Assembly (NCBI RefSeq): GCF_002029255.1
Contig: NZ_MZGT01000013.1
Span: forward strand, 28,224 to 92,223
DNA: 64,000 nt
Reading direction: 5' to 3'
Source: Clostridium chromiireducens
Lineage (GTDB): Bacteria; Bacillota; Clostridia; Clostridiales; Clostridiaceae
Part shown: one piece after another, positions 42,770 to 51,678 of the stretch
Layout of the letters: each line of letters begins with the position of its first letter
Numbering within the stretch: position 1 is the first letter of the stretch
Program-made: the position numbers and the translations under genes
Notes under the pieces: generated by a model
Seen by the model: the letters and a program-made list of their open reading frames with translations, nothing else
What the model was told of the DNA's origin: nothing
The model's database searches: none

Positions 42770-43588
42770 ATGATATCTAAAAATAAAGAACTTGGGTTAT
42801 TTTTAAAAAAGAAAAGATCCACATTAAGACCAGAACAATTTGGACTTAAATTCGATAAAAAAAGAAGAGTGAAAGGGCTAAAGAGAGAAGAAGTTGCAGA
42901 TTTAGCAGGAGTAAGCATTGACTGGTATGTGCGTATTGAGCAAGGACAAAATGTTAATCCCTCAATCGATGTGCTACTTTCTTTGAGTAGGGTTTTACAA
43001 TTAAATAATGAAGAAAAAAGATATTTATTTAATTTGTCAGATAAAAAATTACCTATGGAAGACTTTACTACCGTTACTATTTCTAATACATTACAAAAAT
43101 TCTTGGACAATCAAAATCCTAGCATAGCTTATGTTACTGATAGCAAATTAACAATGATTGGATGGAATATGGCGGCGCTAAAAGTTTATGGTAATTATGA
43201 AGACATGAATGAAAAAGAAAGAAACTCAGTTTGGAGAGCTTTTAATGATAATTATCTAAAGGAATTATTAGATAATTGGGAGGGACATTCTAAATTACGT
43301 GTTGAACAATTGAGAGCAAATTACAGCTATTATGAGAATGATAATACAATAAATGAGATTATAAGTGAATTAAATAAAAAGAATTCTCTATTTAATAAAT
43401 GGTGGAATAATCAAGGTATCATGGGAACACCAGAGGGGCAAAAACTTTTACATCACCCTTTAGTAGGAGATTTATACTTAAGCTATATTTCATTTAAGTC
43501 TACAGAAATAGAGGGGGCAAGTATAACTATTCAAATGCCCATAGATGATGATACAAAAAATAAATTAGAGCAGCTTATGTTAACATAA
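42770..43588 (+). CDS. Helix-turn-helix regulator with MmyB-like C-terminal domain
   Basis: A 272-residue XRE-type regulator. The helix-turn-helix is VKGLKREEVADLAGVSIDWY with the following RIEQGQNVNPS. The C-terminal ligand-binding region (LMISNP-like motifs absent; NQNPSIAYVTDSKLTMIGWN, then HHPLVGDLYLSY) matches the MmyB-like group found in actinomycete and clostridial regulators. ATG 42770 follows GGGAGG. It is divergent from the MFS/nitroreductase pair and is their likely regulator. Confidence 0.85.
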   Translation: MISKNKELGLFLKKKRSTLRPEQFGLKFDKKRRVKGLKREEVADLAGVSIDWYVRIEQGQNVNPSIDVLLSLSRVLQLNNEEKRYLFNLSDKKLPMEDFTTVTISNTLQKFLDNQNPSIAYVTDSKLTMIGWNMAALKVYGNYEDMNEKERNSVWRAFNDNYLKELLDNWEGHSKLRVEQLRANYSYYENDNTINEIISELNKKNSLFNKWWNNQGIMGTPEGQKLLHHPLVGDLYLSYISFKSTEIEGASITIQMPIDDDTKNKLEQLMLT

Positions 43589-43711
43589 ATTGATGCTGTA
43601 AGAAATTGGTGTGCTTCATTATTTACTGATAGAGCCATACTTTATAGATTACAAAATAAAATTGAGCATGAAAAGCTTCATATCTCTGTGGTAGTCCAAA
43701 AGATCTTATGA
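43589..43711 (+). pseudogene. Remnant of a PEP-synthase/rifampin-phosphotransferase-like gene
   Basis: Forty open codons directly after the preceding stop read WCASLFTDRAILYRLQNKIE and then HEKLHISVVVQK. This matches the ATP-binding N-domain of PEP synthase and rifampin phosphotransferase. The frame closes at 43709 and no start or ribosome site is present. A second open frame (MISNPQGTGAFVNNY...) continues to 43793 without a recognisable match. It is a relic, with no sign of function. The rest of 43794-43945 is AT-rich. Confidence 0.6.
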
Positions 43712-43945
43712 TAAGTAATCCTCAGGGAACAGGTGCGTTTGTGAATAATTACATTAAGCAACGTGAAAAGGATATATTGGAAGAAAAAATGTGAAAATTT
43801 TAATTGCAAAATATAGTATAATATTTGTTATAATATATAAGAAGCATAGTAATAGAATATAAATTGCCACCCAATTAATGTATACAAAGAACAATTTTTG
43901 TATTTAATAATTACTAATATAATAATAGATGAGGGATACAAAGAG

Positions 43946-44722
43946 ATGACAATAGAATTAGAAAAATATTATAATAAATTTTGTGAGGACAAAAGATTAA
44001 CGAGAAAATATGCGCAGGTTGAGTTTTTAACTTCAATGAAATATATTCATGAGTACATAGAAAATAATGAGAATTCCAAAATTTTAGATGTTGGTGCAGG
44101 TACAGGAAGATACTCTGTGCAATTAGCAAATGAAGGATATGATGTTACTGCGATTGAACTTGTTAAGCACAATTTAGGCATTTTAAAGTCAAAAGGAAGT
44201 ACAGTAAAAGCTATGCAGGGAACAGCATTAGATTTATCACGATTTTCTGAGAATACTTTTGACATGACGTTGGTGTTTGGTCCGATGTATCATTTATATC
44301 AATTTAAGGACAAGGTTAAAGCGTTGCAGGAGGCAAAAAGAGTAACTAAGCCTGGCGGTTTTATTTTAGTAGCATATTGTATGAATGAATATAGTGTATT
44401 AACATATGGATTTAAGGAAAATAATATTCGTGAGTGTATTGATAATGGGAAAATTAGTGAGGATTTTCATGTTATATCGGAACCAGAAGATTTATATGAT
44501 TATGTAAGGGTTGAAGATATTAATAAGCTAAATGAAGAAGTAAGCCTTAAAAGGATAAAATTAATTGCAGCAGATGGACCAGCTAATTATATGCGACCTG
44601 TTTTGAATGCAATGGATGATGATACCTTTAGAATTTTTCTTGAGTATCATTTTTCTACGTGTGAAAGACCAGATTTGTTGGGTGCAAGTGCACATACGTT
44701 AGATATTTTGAGAAAGGAATAA
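43946..44722 (+). CDS. SAM-dependent methyltransferase, class I
   Basis: A 258-residue methyltransferase. The SAM-binding motif ILDVGAGTGRYSVQLANEGY is near residue 47, followed by the acidic TAIEL and the motif-II/III region TFDMTLVFGPMYHLYQFKDK. The substrate is not evident. ATG 43946 follows GATGAGGGA; upstream in-frame codons lie in AT-rich DNA. It sits between the decayed fragment and the nitroreductase relic, so it may be a later insertion in a rearranged region. Confidence 0.8.
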   Translation: MTIELEKYYNKFCEDKRLTRKYAQVEFLTSMKYIHEYIENNENSKILDVGAGTGRYSVQLANEGYDVTAIELVKHNLGILKSKGSTVKAMQGTALDLSRFSENTFDMTLVFGPMYHLYQFKDKVKALQEAKRVTKPGGFILVAYCMNEYSVLTYGFKENNIRECIDNGKISEDFHVISEPEDLYDYVRVEDINKLNEEVSLKRIKLIAADGPANYMRPVLNAMDDDTFRIFLEYHFSTCERPDLLGASAHTLDILRKE

Positions 44723-44781
44723 GGAAAAGAGAAGGAGATAGAGTAGAACTTATTATATTAAGTAAGTCCTACTCTATAATT

Positions 44782-45079
44782 TTATATTCTAGATTCATAA
44801 AAAGTAACTTCCAGTGAATTTCTATCAACTAACCTTGGATAATTATGTTTTGGATATCCTACCATAACTGCTCCGGTTATTTTCTTATCTTCAGGAATAT
44901 TAAATAATTTAAGCATTGGAGAATTAACCTTCAGTGCAACTTTTTCAAAGACTCCAGCCCAGCAAGAACCGAGTCCAAGTGTTGGAGCATATAATTCCAG
45001 GTATGCCAATGAAAAAATATAATTTTCTCTTCCTCTTGCAAAATTAACATTTATCTTTATTTACTGTAATTAAACTCAT
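44782..45079 (-). pseudogene. Internally deleted nitroreductase-ferredoxin gene
   Basis: On the minus strand the reading starts at ATG 45079 as MSLITVNKDKC, matching the N-terminus of the 40218 protein (MNLITINRDKC), then hits a stop. In another frame it resumes at once as VNFARGRENYIFSLAYLELY and continues with the full C-terminus (GLGSCWAGVFEKVAL, GAVMVGYPKHNYPRLVD). About 170 central codons are missing. It is a broken paralogue of the intact gene at 40218-41012. Confidence 0.85.
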
Positions 45080-45128
45080 GACTTAACCTCCATTGATAAA
45101 TAATACTTAAATTTGCAAAAATATAATT

Positions 45129-46346
45129 TTATGACTTATTCCCAGTTTTGTGTAGAATGATTGCTATAATTTGAGTTGCCATTCCAAAAGTGCAGACACC
45201 ATACCAGCCAAAGAGAGAATAACTGTAAGAACCTAAGAATGAACCTAAGGCACCTCCAAGAAAAAAGCTTACCATGTATATAGTAGTTAGCCTATTACGT
45301 GTTTTCTCATTTAAGGATTGCACTATTGATTGGTTTGAAACATTACAAGATTGTACACCTAAATCTAAAAGAATAACGCCCAAAATAAGTCCTAGCATTT
45401 TGAAACCAAACAAGAAGAATATAAAATAAGAAATTGTAACTATAATTATGCATATGCTTATTGCTAATCTAGGACCTTTTTTGTCAGCAAGTTTTCCGAC
45501 AATTGGGGCTGCCAGAGCACCACTAATTCCAACCAATCCTAATAATCCAGCTGACTCAGAGCCTAGGTTGTAGTGAGAACTTTCAAGTAAGAAAATTAGG
45601 GATGTCCAAAAAGCACTAAAGGCTGCAAACATAAGGGCACCATTAAGAGAAGTTCTTCTCAAAACAGGTTCTGTTTTTATTAGATGTATCAATGATTTTA
45701 ATAATTCAGTATATTTCAGATCAGATGTTGGTTTACATAAAGGAATTAGTTTTCTTAAAATAATCATAAGAGCAAGCATCATGATTGATGCAATAAGATA
45801 AACTATTCTCCAGCCAAAGTATCCACCTAAGATACCGCTGACTGTGCGAGAAAGCAATATTCCTACAAGTAATCCGCTCATTATTGTACCAATAGTTTGT
45901 CCTCTTTGCTGTGGATTTGATAGTTGTGCAGCTAAAGGTATAATGAGTTGCGGAATAATAGAAGTAAACCCGACAGCAAAGGAAAAAATTGTTAAAATAT
46001 ATATATTTGGAGAGAAGAACATACCTATAAGCGAGATTATTGAGCACAAAAGCATTATTACGATTAAGTTTCTCTTCTCTTTTATATCTCCTAAAGGTAA
46101 TATGAATATCATTCCAACTGCATAACCAATTTGAGTAAGCATAGCTGCAAAGCCTATGCTTAATTGGTTGACATCAAAAGTTTTTGCTATATCAGCTAAA
46201 AGAGGTTGAATATAATATAAATTTGCTACAGTAAGCCCACAAGCTATTGACATAACTAATATTAATAACTTAGTTAATATGGGCTTTGCTTCAAGATTAT
46301 TTATTAATGAATTTGCTTTTATAGAAGCATTATTTGCTTGATACAT
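45129..46346 (-). CDS. MFS transporter (drug-efflux-like), copy 2
   Basis: A 405-residue twelve-segment carrier similar in plan to the one at 41286: ANLYYIQPLLADIAKTFDV, PLGDIKEKRNLIV, GILLSRTVSGILGGYFGWR. GAGGAAGTGA precedes the start. It follows the deleted nitroreductase gene in the same order as the intact pair, so the module was probably duplicated. It looks intact. The substrate is unknown. Confidence 0.85.
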   Translation of the reverse strand: MYQANNASIKANSLINNLEAKPILTKLLILVMSIACGLTVANLYYIQPLLADIAKTFDVNQLSIGFAAMLTQIGYAVGMIFILPLGDIKEKRNLIVIMLLCSIISLIGMFFSPNIYILTIFSFAVGFTSIIPQLIIPLAAQLSNPQQRGQTIGTIMSGLLVGILLSRTVSGILGGYFGWRIVYLIASIMMLALMIILRKLIPLCKPTSDLKYTELLKSLIHLIKTEPVLRRTSLNGALMFAAFSAFWTSLIFLLESSHYNLGSESAGLLGLVGISGALAAPIVGKLADKKGPRLAISICIIIVTISYFIFFLFGFKMLGLILGVILLDLGVQSCNVSNQSIVQSLNEKTRNRLTTIYMVSFFLGGALGSFLGSYSYSLFGWYGVCTFGMATQIIAIILHKTGNKS

Positions 46347-46431
46347 TTTTAAATCACTTCCTCAGATTATAATAAATTATTTGATTGAATTAATGCTTAA
46401 AATTATTTAAATGGATAGGGAATACCATAAT

Positions 46432-47067
46432 TTATTTAATAAAATTAGTGAAAATCTTTTCTTCTCGTTCAGGTTCGTTGATAATTCCTTGTCCATTCTT
46501 AATAAGTTTCATAAGCCAAGCCATATTTTTTCCTAATATCCTCATTATTTGTTTTCCTTCTTCGTCATGCATTACCTCACCGGGTAATCTTCCATTAATA
46601 ACATTCCAATAGTTTGAAGTAGGGATTATCATTTCAGAATGATTAATGTAATTATTAAGTTGATCGAAGGTTGGAATTCCACCTGCGCGTCTTACTGCAA
46701 CCACTGCTACGCCAACCTTAAGTCTTAACATACTATCAGTTGCTTCTGCTACACGAAAGGATCTATCTAAAAATGACTTCATTGTACCAGCAATTGCTGA
46801 ATAGTGTACTGGTGAGCCTAAGATTATTCCGTCAGCATCTTTCATTTTTTCAATCCATTCATTAACAGGATCGGTGGAAATAGCACACTTTCCATTTTTA
46901 TTTTTTGTGCAATATCCGCAAGCGATACAGCCTTTTAGAGATTTATTTCCTACGTGAATTATTTCTGTTTCTATTCCTTCATTTTCTAGTTCGTCAGTAA
47001 CTAATTTTATTCCATGATAAGTATTTCCTTCTTTACTTGGACTTCCGTTAAATGCTATAACTTTCAT
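46432..47067 (-). CDS. Flavodoxin-fold NADPH-dependent FMN reductase / iron-sulfur flavoprotein
   Basis: A 211-residue flavodoxin-fold protein. FNGSPSKEGNTYHGIKLV binds FMN phosphate, and CIACGYCTKNKNGKC is the compact Cys motif of the iron-sulfur flavoprotein group. GIILGSPVHYSAIAGTMKSF is the usual flavin-binding loop. GAGGAGG precedes the start. It is divergent from a TetR gene; two palindromic operators at 47193-47237 lie between them, so it is the likely TetR target. Confidence 0.85.
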   Translation of the reverse strand: MKVIAFNGSPSKEGNTYHGIKLVTDELENEGIETEIIHVGNKSLKGCIACGYCTKNKNGKCAISTDPVNEWIEKMKDADGIILGSPVHYSAIAGTMKSFLDRSFRVAEATDSMLRLKVGVAVVAVRRAGGIPTFDQLNNYINHSEMIIPTSNYWNVINGRLPGEVMHDEEGKQIMRILGKNMAWLMKLIKNGQGIINEPEREEKIFTNFIK

Positions 47068-47192
47068 TGATTTTTCCTCCTCATATATTAAAAAGTGTAT
47101 TAATTAGTAGATATTAATTGACTGATGATAATTATTATTTCCATTAGGTATTTGAATAATTCGAGTTTTTAAAATACCAAAGCACGTATAAA

Positions 47193-47237
47193 ACTGAACG
47201 TTTAGTTTATAAATATATAATATACTAAACGTTCAGT
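47193..47237. promoter_or_regulatory. Pair of TetR-type operators
   Basis: ACTGAACGTTTAGT (47193-47206) and ACTAAACGTTCAGT (47224-47237) are each near-palindromic (ACTRAACGTTYAGT) and are reverse complements of each other, centres 31 bases apart. They lie between the divergent flavodoxin-fold and TetR genes. The rest of 47068-47434 has AT-rich promoter-like DNA and no gene. Confidence 0.75.
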
Positions 47238-47434
47238 ATTGTAAATAGTTTTTTAAATAAAAAAATTTTATTTTGTGTTGAGGAGTTATACAAAGAAGTT
47301 TATGATTAGATCCGATGAGTGTTAGACATCTAAAATTTATAACGGATAATTGATAACTATAATATATATAGTATAATAGACGTATAGTTTACTAAGTATG
47401 CTACTATAAATTAATTACAATGGAGGTAATTATA

Positions 47435-48013
47435 ATGGAGAAAAAATTGGGACGTCCACGAAGTGAAAAAACTAAAAATGCTATTCTTTCAGCTGCATAT
47501 GACTTATTGCTTGAAAATGGCTTTGGAGCTGTTACAATTGAAAAAATTGCTGAAAGAGCTGAAGTTAGTAAAGCTACTATTTATAAGTGGTGGCCAAATA
47601 AAGCAGCTGTTGTTATGGATGCTTTTTTTGATGCAGCTGTTGTGAGACTTCCGGTACCCGATACAGGATCAGTTATTAGTGATATGATAATTCAAGTGAA
47701 AAATCTAGCGAAATTTTTACTTAGCCGCGAGGGGAAAGTAATTAATGAGATAATAGCAGAAGGACAATCTGATCAAAAGTTAGCTGAAACTTACCGAACA
47801 GTATATTTTAAACCTCGTAGACTTGATTCAAGATATATTTTAGAACGCGGGATTTTAAGAGGAGAACTAAATAAGGATTTGAATATAGAATTAGTTATGG
47901 ATTTAATATTCGGTCCGTTATTCTATAGAATATTAATAACAGGCGATGTAGTAGATAATGAGTTTATAGATAATATGATAAATTATGTATTTAAAGGTAT
48001 AAATAGAATCTAA
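47435..48013 (+). CDS. TetR-family transcriptional regulator
   Basis: A 192-residue TetR repressor. GRPRSEKTKNAILSAAYDLL begins the DNA-binding domain and VTIEKIAERAEVSKATIYKW with WWPNKAAVV is the helix-turn-helix; the rest is an all-helical ligand domain. ATG 47435 with GGAGG is used rather than an upstream in-frame codon. It probably binds the twin operators and controls the divergent flavodoxin-fold gene. Confidence 0.9.
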   Translation: MEKKLGRPRSEKTKNAILSAAYDLLLENGFGAVTIEKIAERAEVSKATIYKWWPNKAAVVMDAFFDAAVVRLPVPDTGSVISDMIIQVKNLAKFLLSREGKVINEIIAEGQSDQKLAETYRTVYFKPRRLDSRYILERGILRGELNKDLNIELVMDLIFGPLFYRILITGDVVDNEFIDNMINYVFKGINRI

Positions 48014-48124
48014 TAGTTATTGGGGTTTAGTTAAACGTAAAGAAAGTGGAACTATCAATTAGGATTTTTTATTAAGTAGATAAGCATTAATTTTGAAGAA
48101 TGAATATTAAAGATAAGAGGTAAG

Positions 48125-49258
48125 ATGGCACAAAGAACTATAAATCTAAAAAAGACTAAGAAAGAGCGAATAAAAATCAAAAATTTAAATGAGTTCAAGG
48201 ATGCATTAATAAGAGAAGGGTATAAAATAAATGAATTAAGTGAAGAAAAATTTAAAGAGAAAATCACAAAAACTTTTAAAATAGATAATAGTGTGACAGA
48301 AAAATTATATTCATGTATAAAGGACAATGAGATTACTTATAAAGCAAATAATATAAGGGATTTCATTGATTACATAGAAAAAATCATATTGTTTGAAAGT
48401 GAACATAACAAACTATGCAAAAAACTAAGTAAAATAGAGAAACTACATATAGATAGAATTGAATATGAACGGGAGCTAGGGTCTCGAGATAATGTTGAGC
48501 ATATATTAAATGTCATAAAAAAAGTAAAAAGTGATGCATCTAAAATAATAAGTGATGAAGAAAATGAAAAATTAGATGACTTGGAGAAGAAGTTAGATAA
48601 AGATTATCTTTATGCAAAGGATATAGAATTATTAAAAAAAATGATTCTTATTAGAAAAGATTGTGTAAAAGAAAAATATAATACTAAAACTAAAACCAAG
48701 ACAATATCGATAGAAATGCCTAAAAAAATAAATTATCCATATATTCCGGTAAATATAGGAACTGTAGAATATCACCAACATTTAAGCAGCAATATACCAA
48801 GAATTCAACGACTAACAAATAATATAAATAAATATATGCAGTTTGATGAAAAAGAAAAAACAACATTTAAGATAGACCAAAGCAAAGCGTTACAGGATTC
48901 TATAAATATAGCAGTAGCAGTATATGATAATAGGGAATTTAAAGCGATAAGTGGCAGTAATAATATATTAGATTATTGTGCAGCGCCACCACCTGAAGAG
49001 GCGATTTTTAAAAGTAGTAAAGTTAATAAATTAGGTGAATTAGGAATAGGGTATGACAGAATTAACGATAGTGAAAAAAAGATATTTGAGGAAATACATA
49101 AACAAATAGAAGCAAAAGTATTGAAGAATGAAGGAGATCTTATTTTGTATAGTAAATGGGAACCGTGTCCTAGCTGCTATTTTGTAATTAGTCAGTTTTG
49201 TGGAAAGCATCCTAAAATAAAAGTACGGGTGAAATATAGTAGAAAATATGGTGAATAA
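48125..49258 (+). CDS. Protein with C-terminal nucleic-acid/nucleotide deaminase-like domain
   Basis: A 377-residue protein. Residues 1-200 are Lys/Glu-rich and mostly helical, with likely coiled coil. The C-terminal 110 residues resemble cytidine-deaminase-fold toxin domains: AVAVYDNREFKAISGS, then RINDSEKKIFEEIH with D-S-E as a possible zinc ligand and catalytic Glu, then LILYSKWEPCPSCYFVISQF with the PCxxC zinc pair. This fits the polymorphic-toxin deaminase group with Asp replacing His (XOO2897-like). No signal peptide, secretion marker or immunity gene was seen. It may be an intracellular defence or editing enzyme. AAGAGG precedes ATG 48125. Confidence 0.65.
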   Translation: MAQRTINLKKTKKERIKIKNLNEFKDALIREGYKINELSEEKFKEKITKTFKIDNSVTEKLYSCIKDNEITYKANNIRDFIDYIEKIILFESEHNKLCKKLSKIEKLHIDRIEYERELGSRDNVEHILNVIKKVKSDASKIISDEENEKLDDLEKKLDKDYLYAKDIELLKKMILIRKDCVKEKYNTKTKTKTISIEMPKKINYPYIPVNIGTVEYHQHLSSNIPRIQRLTNNINKYMQFDEKEKTTFKIDQSKALQDSINIAVAVYDNREFKAISGSNNILDYCAAPPPEEAIFKSSKVNKLGELGIGYDRINDSEKKIFEEIHKQIEAKVLKNEGDLILYSKWEPCPSCYFVISQFCGKHPKIKVRVKYSRKYGE

Positions 49259-49295
49259 CGGAATAGATGTTGGATATTTATATAAGAATTTAAGA

Positions 49296-49380
49296 TGGAC
49301 TTTAAAGGTCGTACTTTGTCTTCACTATAAAACTCACGAAGGTCTAGAACTTTGAACAGTTCATTTTCGTGGGTTTTTAT
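49296..49380 (+). terminator. Terminator with conserved upstream box (copy 3)
   Basis: ACTCACGAA (49332-49340) pairs with TTCGTGGGT (49366-49374), followed by TTTTAT; an inner GAAC/GTTC stem is also present. The preceding TGGACTTTAAAGGTCGTA and TCACTATAAAACTCACGA match the boxes at 9371 and 40055. It follows the deaminase-domain gene. Confidence 0.8.
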
Positions 49381-49507
49381 ATTTAGTATAAGTTCATTAA
49401 TAAAGTAATGTAAAAAAATTTATAATCAAAAATTATGATAAAGTTAGTAAAGTCTATTATAATGATTAATATAAGGCTAATATTATGAAAAGACGGAGTT
49501 AAATTAT

Positions 49508-50650
49508 ATGAGCAAAGAAATAGATATATTAAAAATTTCAAATTATGATAAATTCAAGTGTATTGCTGATAAATGCAGATTTACATGTTGTCAAGGATGG
49601 GACGTTAGTATAGACATTGATACCTATAATAAGTGGGAAAATGATAAGGCTAATTATATTTTAGATAGTGTAAAAATAAAAAAAACCGGAAATAAAACAG
49701 AGTATTTTATTAATAAAGAAAATCATGAAGCTTGTCCGCTTTTGGATAAACAGGGATTATGTCAGATAGTGAATAGTCATGGAGAAGAATACCTATCATC
49801 AACATGCCATACATTTCCTAGAATAGAGAATATCTTTGAAAATAAAAAGGAACTTTCATTATCATGTGCATGTCCTGAAGTAGTAGAGCTTATAAGCAGT
49901 ATAACTGGAAAAATAAATATAATTTCAGAGAATGATACTAATTTAAAAAGTAATTTATTAGAACTTAGAATCAGGGATGCTGTGGTTAATATCATGCAGC
50001 AGGAAGCGTTTCTATTAGAAGAGAAGTTAATTGTTAGCTTTCAAATGCTATTAATTATTTTAGAAAAGTATAACTTAAGAGAAGATGGTTTACTAGAAGA
50101 GTTAGAAAGGTATAAGGTTAGGGAGTATATACAAGAACTTATAGATATGTATAAGGGAATGGATTTTAACATAAACGATTCAGTTGAAGAAATTAATTAT
50201 CTATTTCTAGATATTATAAAGAATTATAAGGATGTTTCTAGTTTTGAAATTCTTCTTGGGGATATTTCAGACTTTGCGGAAAACATTGAAATTGAAAGTC
50301 TTTCAATTAAGTGGAATGATTATAAAGATGTGTTTAAAGAATATAATATGTTAAGTGAAAATTGTATTGTATCTGATATTTTAAGCAGCTGCATAAGTAA
50401 TGATATTGAAGAGATGATTATTTCTTTTCAAATGATTATACTAGAGTATTTATTAGTAAGGTATGCCGTATTTCTAAAATATTGCTTAAATAAAACTAAA
50501 AAAATAGATATAGAAGATATTAAAGAGTATATTGTGACGTTTTCAAGAATTATTGGGAACAATACGGAGGCTGTTACAGAATTTATTAGAGAGGGTTTTG
50601 GGGATGATATTTTGGAAATTGGATATTTGTGCTTTATAACTTTATTTTAA
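49508..50650 (+). CDS. FliB-like flagellin lysine N-methylase family protein
   Basis: A 380-residue protein opening with the Cys-rich cluster CIADKCRFTCCQGW, followed by CPLLDKQGLCQI and STCHTFPR, typical of FliB-like proteins. FliB methylates lysines of flagellin in Salmonella, and a metal cluster is suspected. No flagellin gene is in the window, so a different substrate is possible. The remainder is helical with no known motif. GGAG precedes ATG 49508. Confidence 0.75.
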   Translation: MSKEIDILKISNYDKFKCIADKCRFTCCQGWDVSIDIDTYNKWENDKANYILDSVKIKKTGNKTEYFINKENHEACPLLDKQGLCQIVNSHGEEYLSSTCHTFPRIENIFENKKELSLSCACPEVVELISSITGKINIISENDTNLKSNLLELRIRDAVVNIMQQEAFLLEEKLIVSFQMLLIILEKYNLREDGLLEELERYKVREYIQELIDMYKGMDFNINDSVEEINYLFLDIIKNYKDVSSFEILLGDISDFAENIEIESLSIKWNDYKDVFKEYNMLSENCIVSDILSSCISNDIEEMIISFQMIILEYLLVRYAVFLKYCLNKTKKIDIEDIKEYIVTFSRIIGNNTEAVTEFIREGFGDDILEIGYLCFITLF

Positions 50651-50685
50651 GGCCAGAAAAGAAATAGTATAAATGAGGTGATAAT

Positions 50686-50949
50686 ATGATTTTAGTGAAT
50701 TGTGCATGGAGGCAGGATGATATTATTAAAGCATTGGAAAGCGTAAAGATAGATAATCAAAATGCATTTAAAGTTGTAAAGGTTGAGGGAATAAGAATAA
50801 TTTTTGATACACTTTTCGAAGATATAAAAGGTGTAAAAATGGCAAGGGAATCAATAAAAAAGATTCCGGGATATCAGGCGTTGGTTATAGATGTTGTGCC
50901 GGTTGTTAATAACAATATGTTTGAGGGATATAATAAATTATTATATTAA
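50686..50949 (+). CDS. Small hypothetical protein
   Basis: An 87-residue soluble protein with no family I recognise. It is probably a small alpha/beta domain (LVNCAWRQDDIIKALES, VKVEGIRIIFDTL, YQALVIDVVPVV). AATGAGGTGAT precedes ATG 50686, a convincing ribosome site, so I consider it real. It starts 35 bases after the FliB-like gene and may share its transcript. It ends before a bidirectional terminator. Confidence 0.6.
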   Translation: MILVNCAWRQDDIIKALESVKIDNQNAFKVVKVEGIRIIFDTLFEDIKGVKMARESIKKIPGYQALVIDVVPVVNNNMFEGYNKLLY

Positions 50950-51000
50950 ATGATAATTTATTATATCTTATGAAACTAAGAAACGAGCTTTATAACCAAT

Positions 51001-51038
51001 ATAAGAAACCCGCGACAGATTTGTCGTGGGTTTCTTAT
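51001..51038. terminator. Bidirectional terminator between the small gene and greA
   Basis: A 17-bp stem (51001-51017 with 51022-51038, one G:T pair) with a GATT loop, located between convergent genes. Confidence 0.8.
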
Positions 51039-51052
51039 ATCCATAAGGGATT

Positions 51053-51517
51053 TTACAATATTTCTAGTATTTCTATTGAATATTTGTCTTCAGGGGCATT
51101 AACTTCAGCTATGTCTCCGACCTTCTTACCTAACAATGCCTTACCTAAATCTGATTCAATACTTATACGCATGTTTTCAGGATCTAGATCCATAGTAGTT
51201 ACTAATGTGACAGTAACTTCATCATCATCATCTATAAATCTAACTCTGGCTTTACTATTAATTCCAAGTGTAGACTTATCTGTGCTTGAATCATCGATTA
51301 TAGTTGCAGTTGAAATCATGGTCAATAAGTATTGAATTCTGTTATCATTTTCCCTATAATTTGCACAAGCTTCTTTATATTCTGCATTTTCTGATCTATC
51401 GCCGTGTGCAGCTGCTGTTAATTTTTCCTTTGCTATTTCGGCTCTCCTTACAGTCATTCTATATTCCAATTCTTCTTGTAATTTCTTCATATTCTCTTCA
51501 GTCAATTTGTTATTCAT
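51053..51517 (-). CDS. greA: Transcript cleavage factor GreA-like
   Basis: A 154-residue GreA/GreB protein. The N-terminal coiled coil carries the tip motif AAHGDRSENAEYKEA, whose acidic residues position the catalytic magnesium in RNA polymerase. The C-terminal FKBP-like domain ends GKKVGDIAEVNAPEDKYSIE. It rescues backtracked RNA polymerase. GGGGAG precedes the start on the minus strand. It is convergent with the small gene. It may be one of several Gre paralogues in the genome. Confidence 0.9.
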   Translation of the reverse strand: MNNKLTEENMKKLQEELEYRMTVRRAEIAKEKLTAAAHGDRSENAEYKEACANYRENDNRIQYLLTMISTATIIDDSSTDKSTLGINSKARVRFIDDDDEVTVTLVTTMDLDPENMRISIESDLGKALLGKKVGDIAEVNAPEDKYSIEILEIL

Positions 51518-51678
51518 AAAAACTTAATCTCCCCACGGTATATATTATATTAATATTATATAGTATATAAAAAAAAATAAAAGTTAATTATTTAACAGCC
51601 AATATTATAAGTGTAAGATAAGTGATGTAGTAGAATAATTAAATATAGAAATATGAATAAATTGTATTAGAGGTATCA

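Noticed and set aside
43898..43945. Longer N-terminus for the methyltransferase
   Set aside because: The extension is encoded by AT-rich DNA and contains the ribosome site of ATG 43946.
48125..49258. Secreted polymorphic toxin
   Set aside because: No signal peptide, LXG/WXG or repeat region and no adjacent immunity gene were seen, so delivery outside the cell is not supported.
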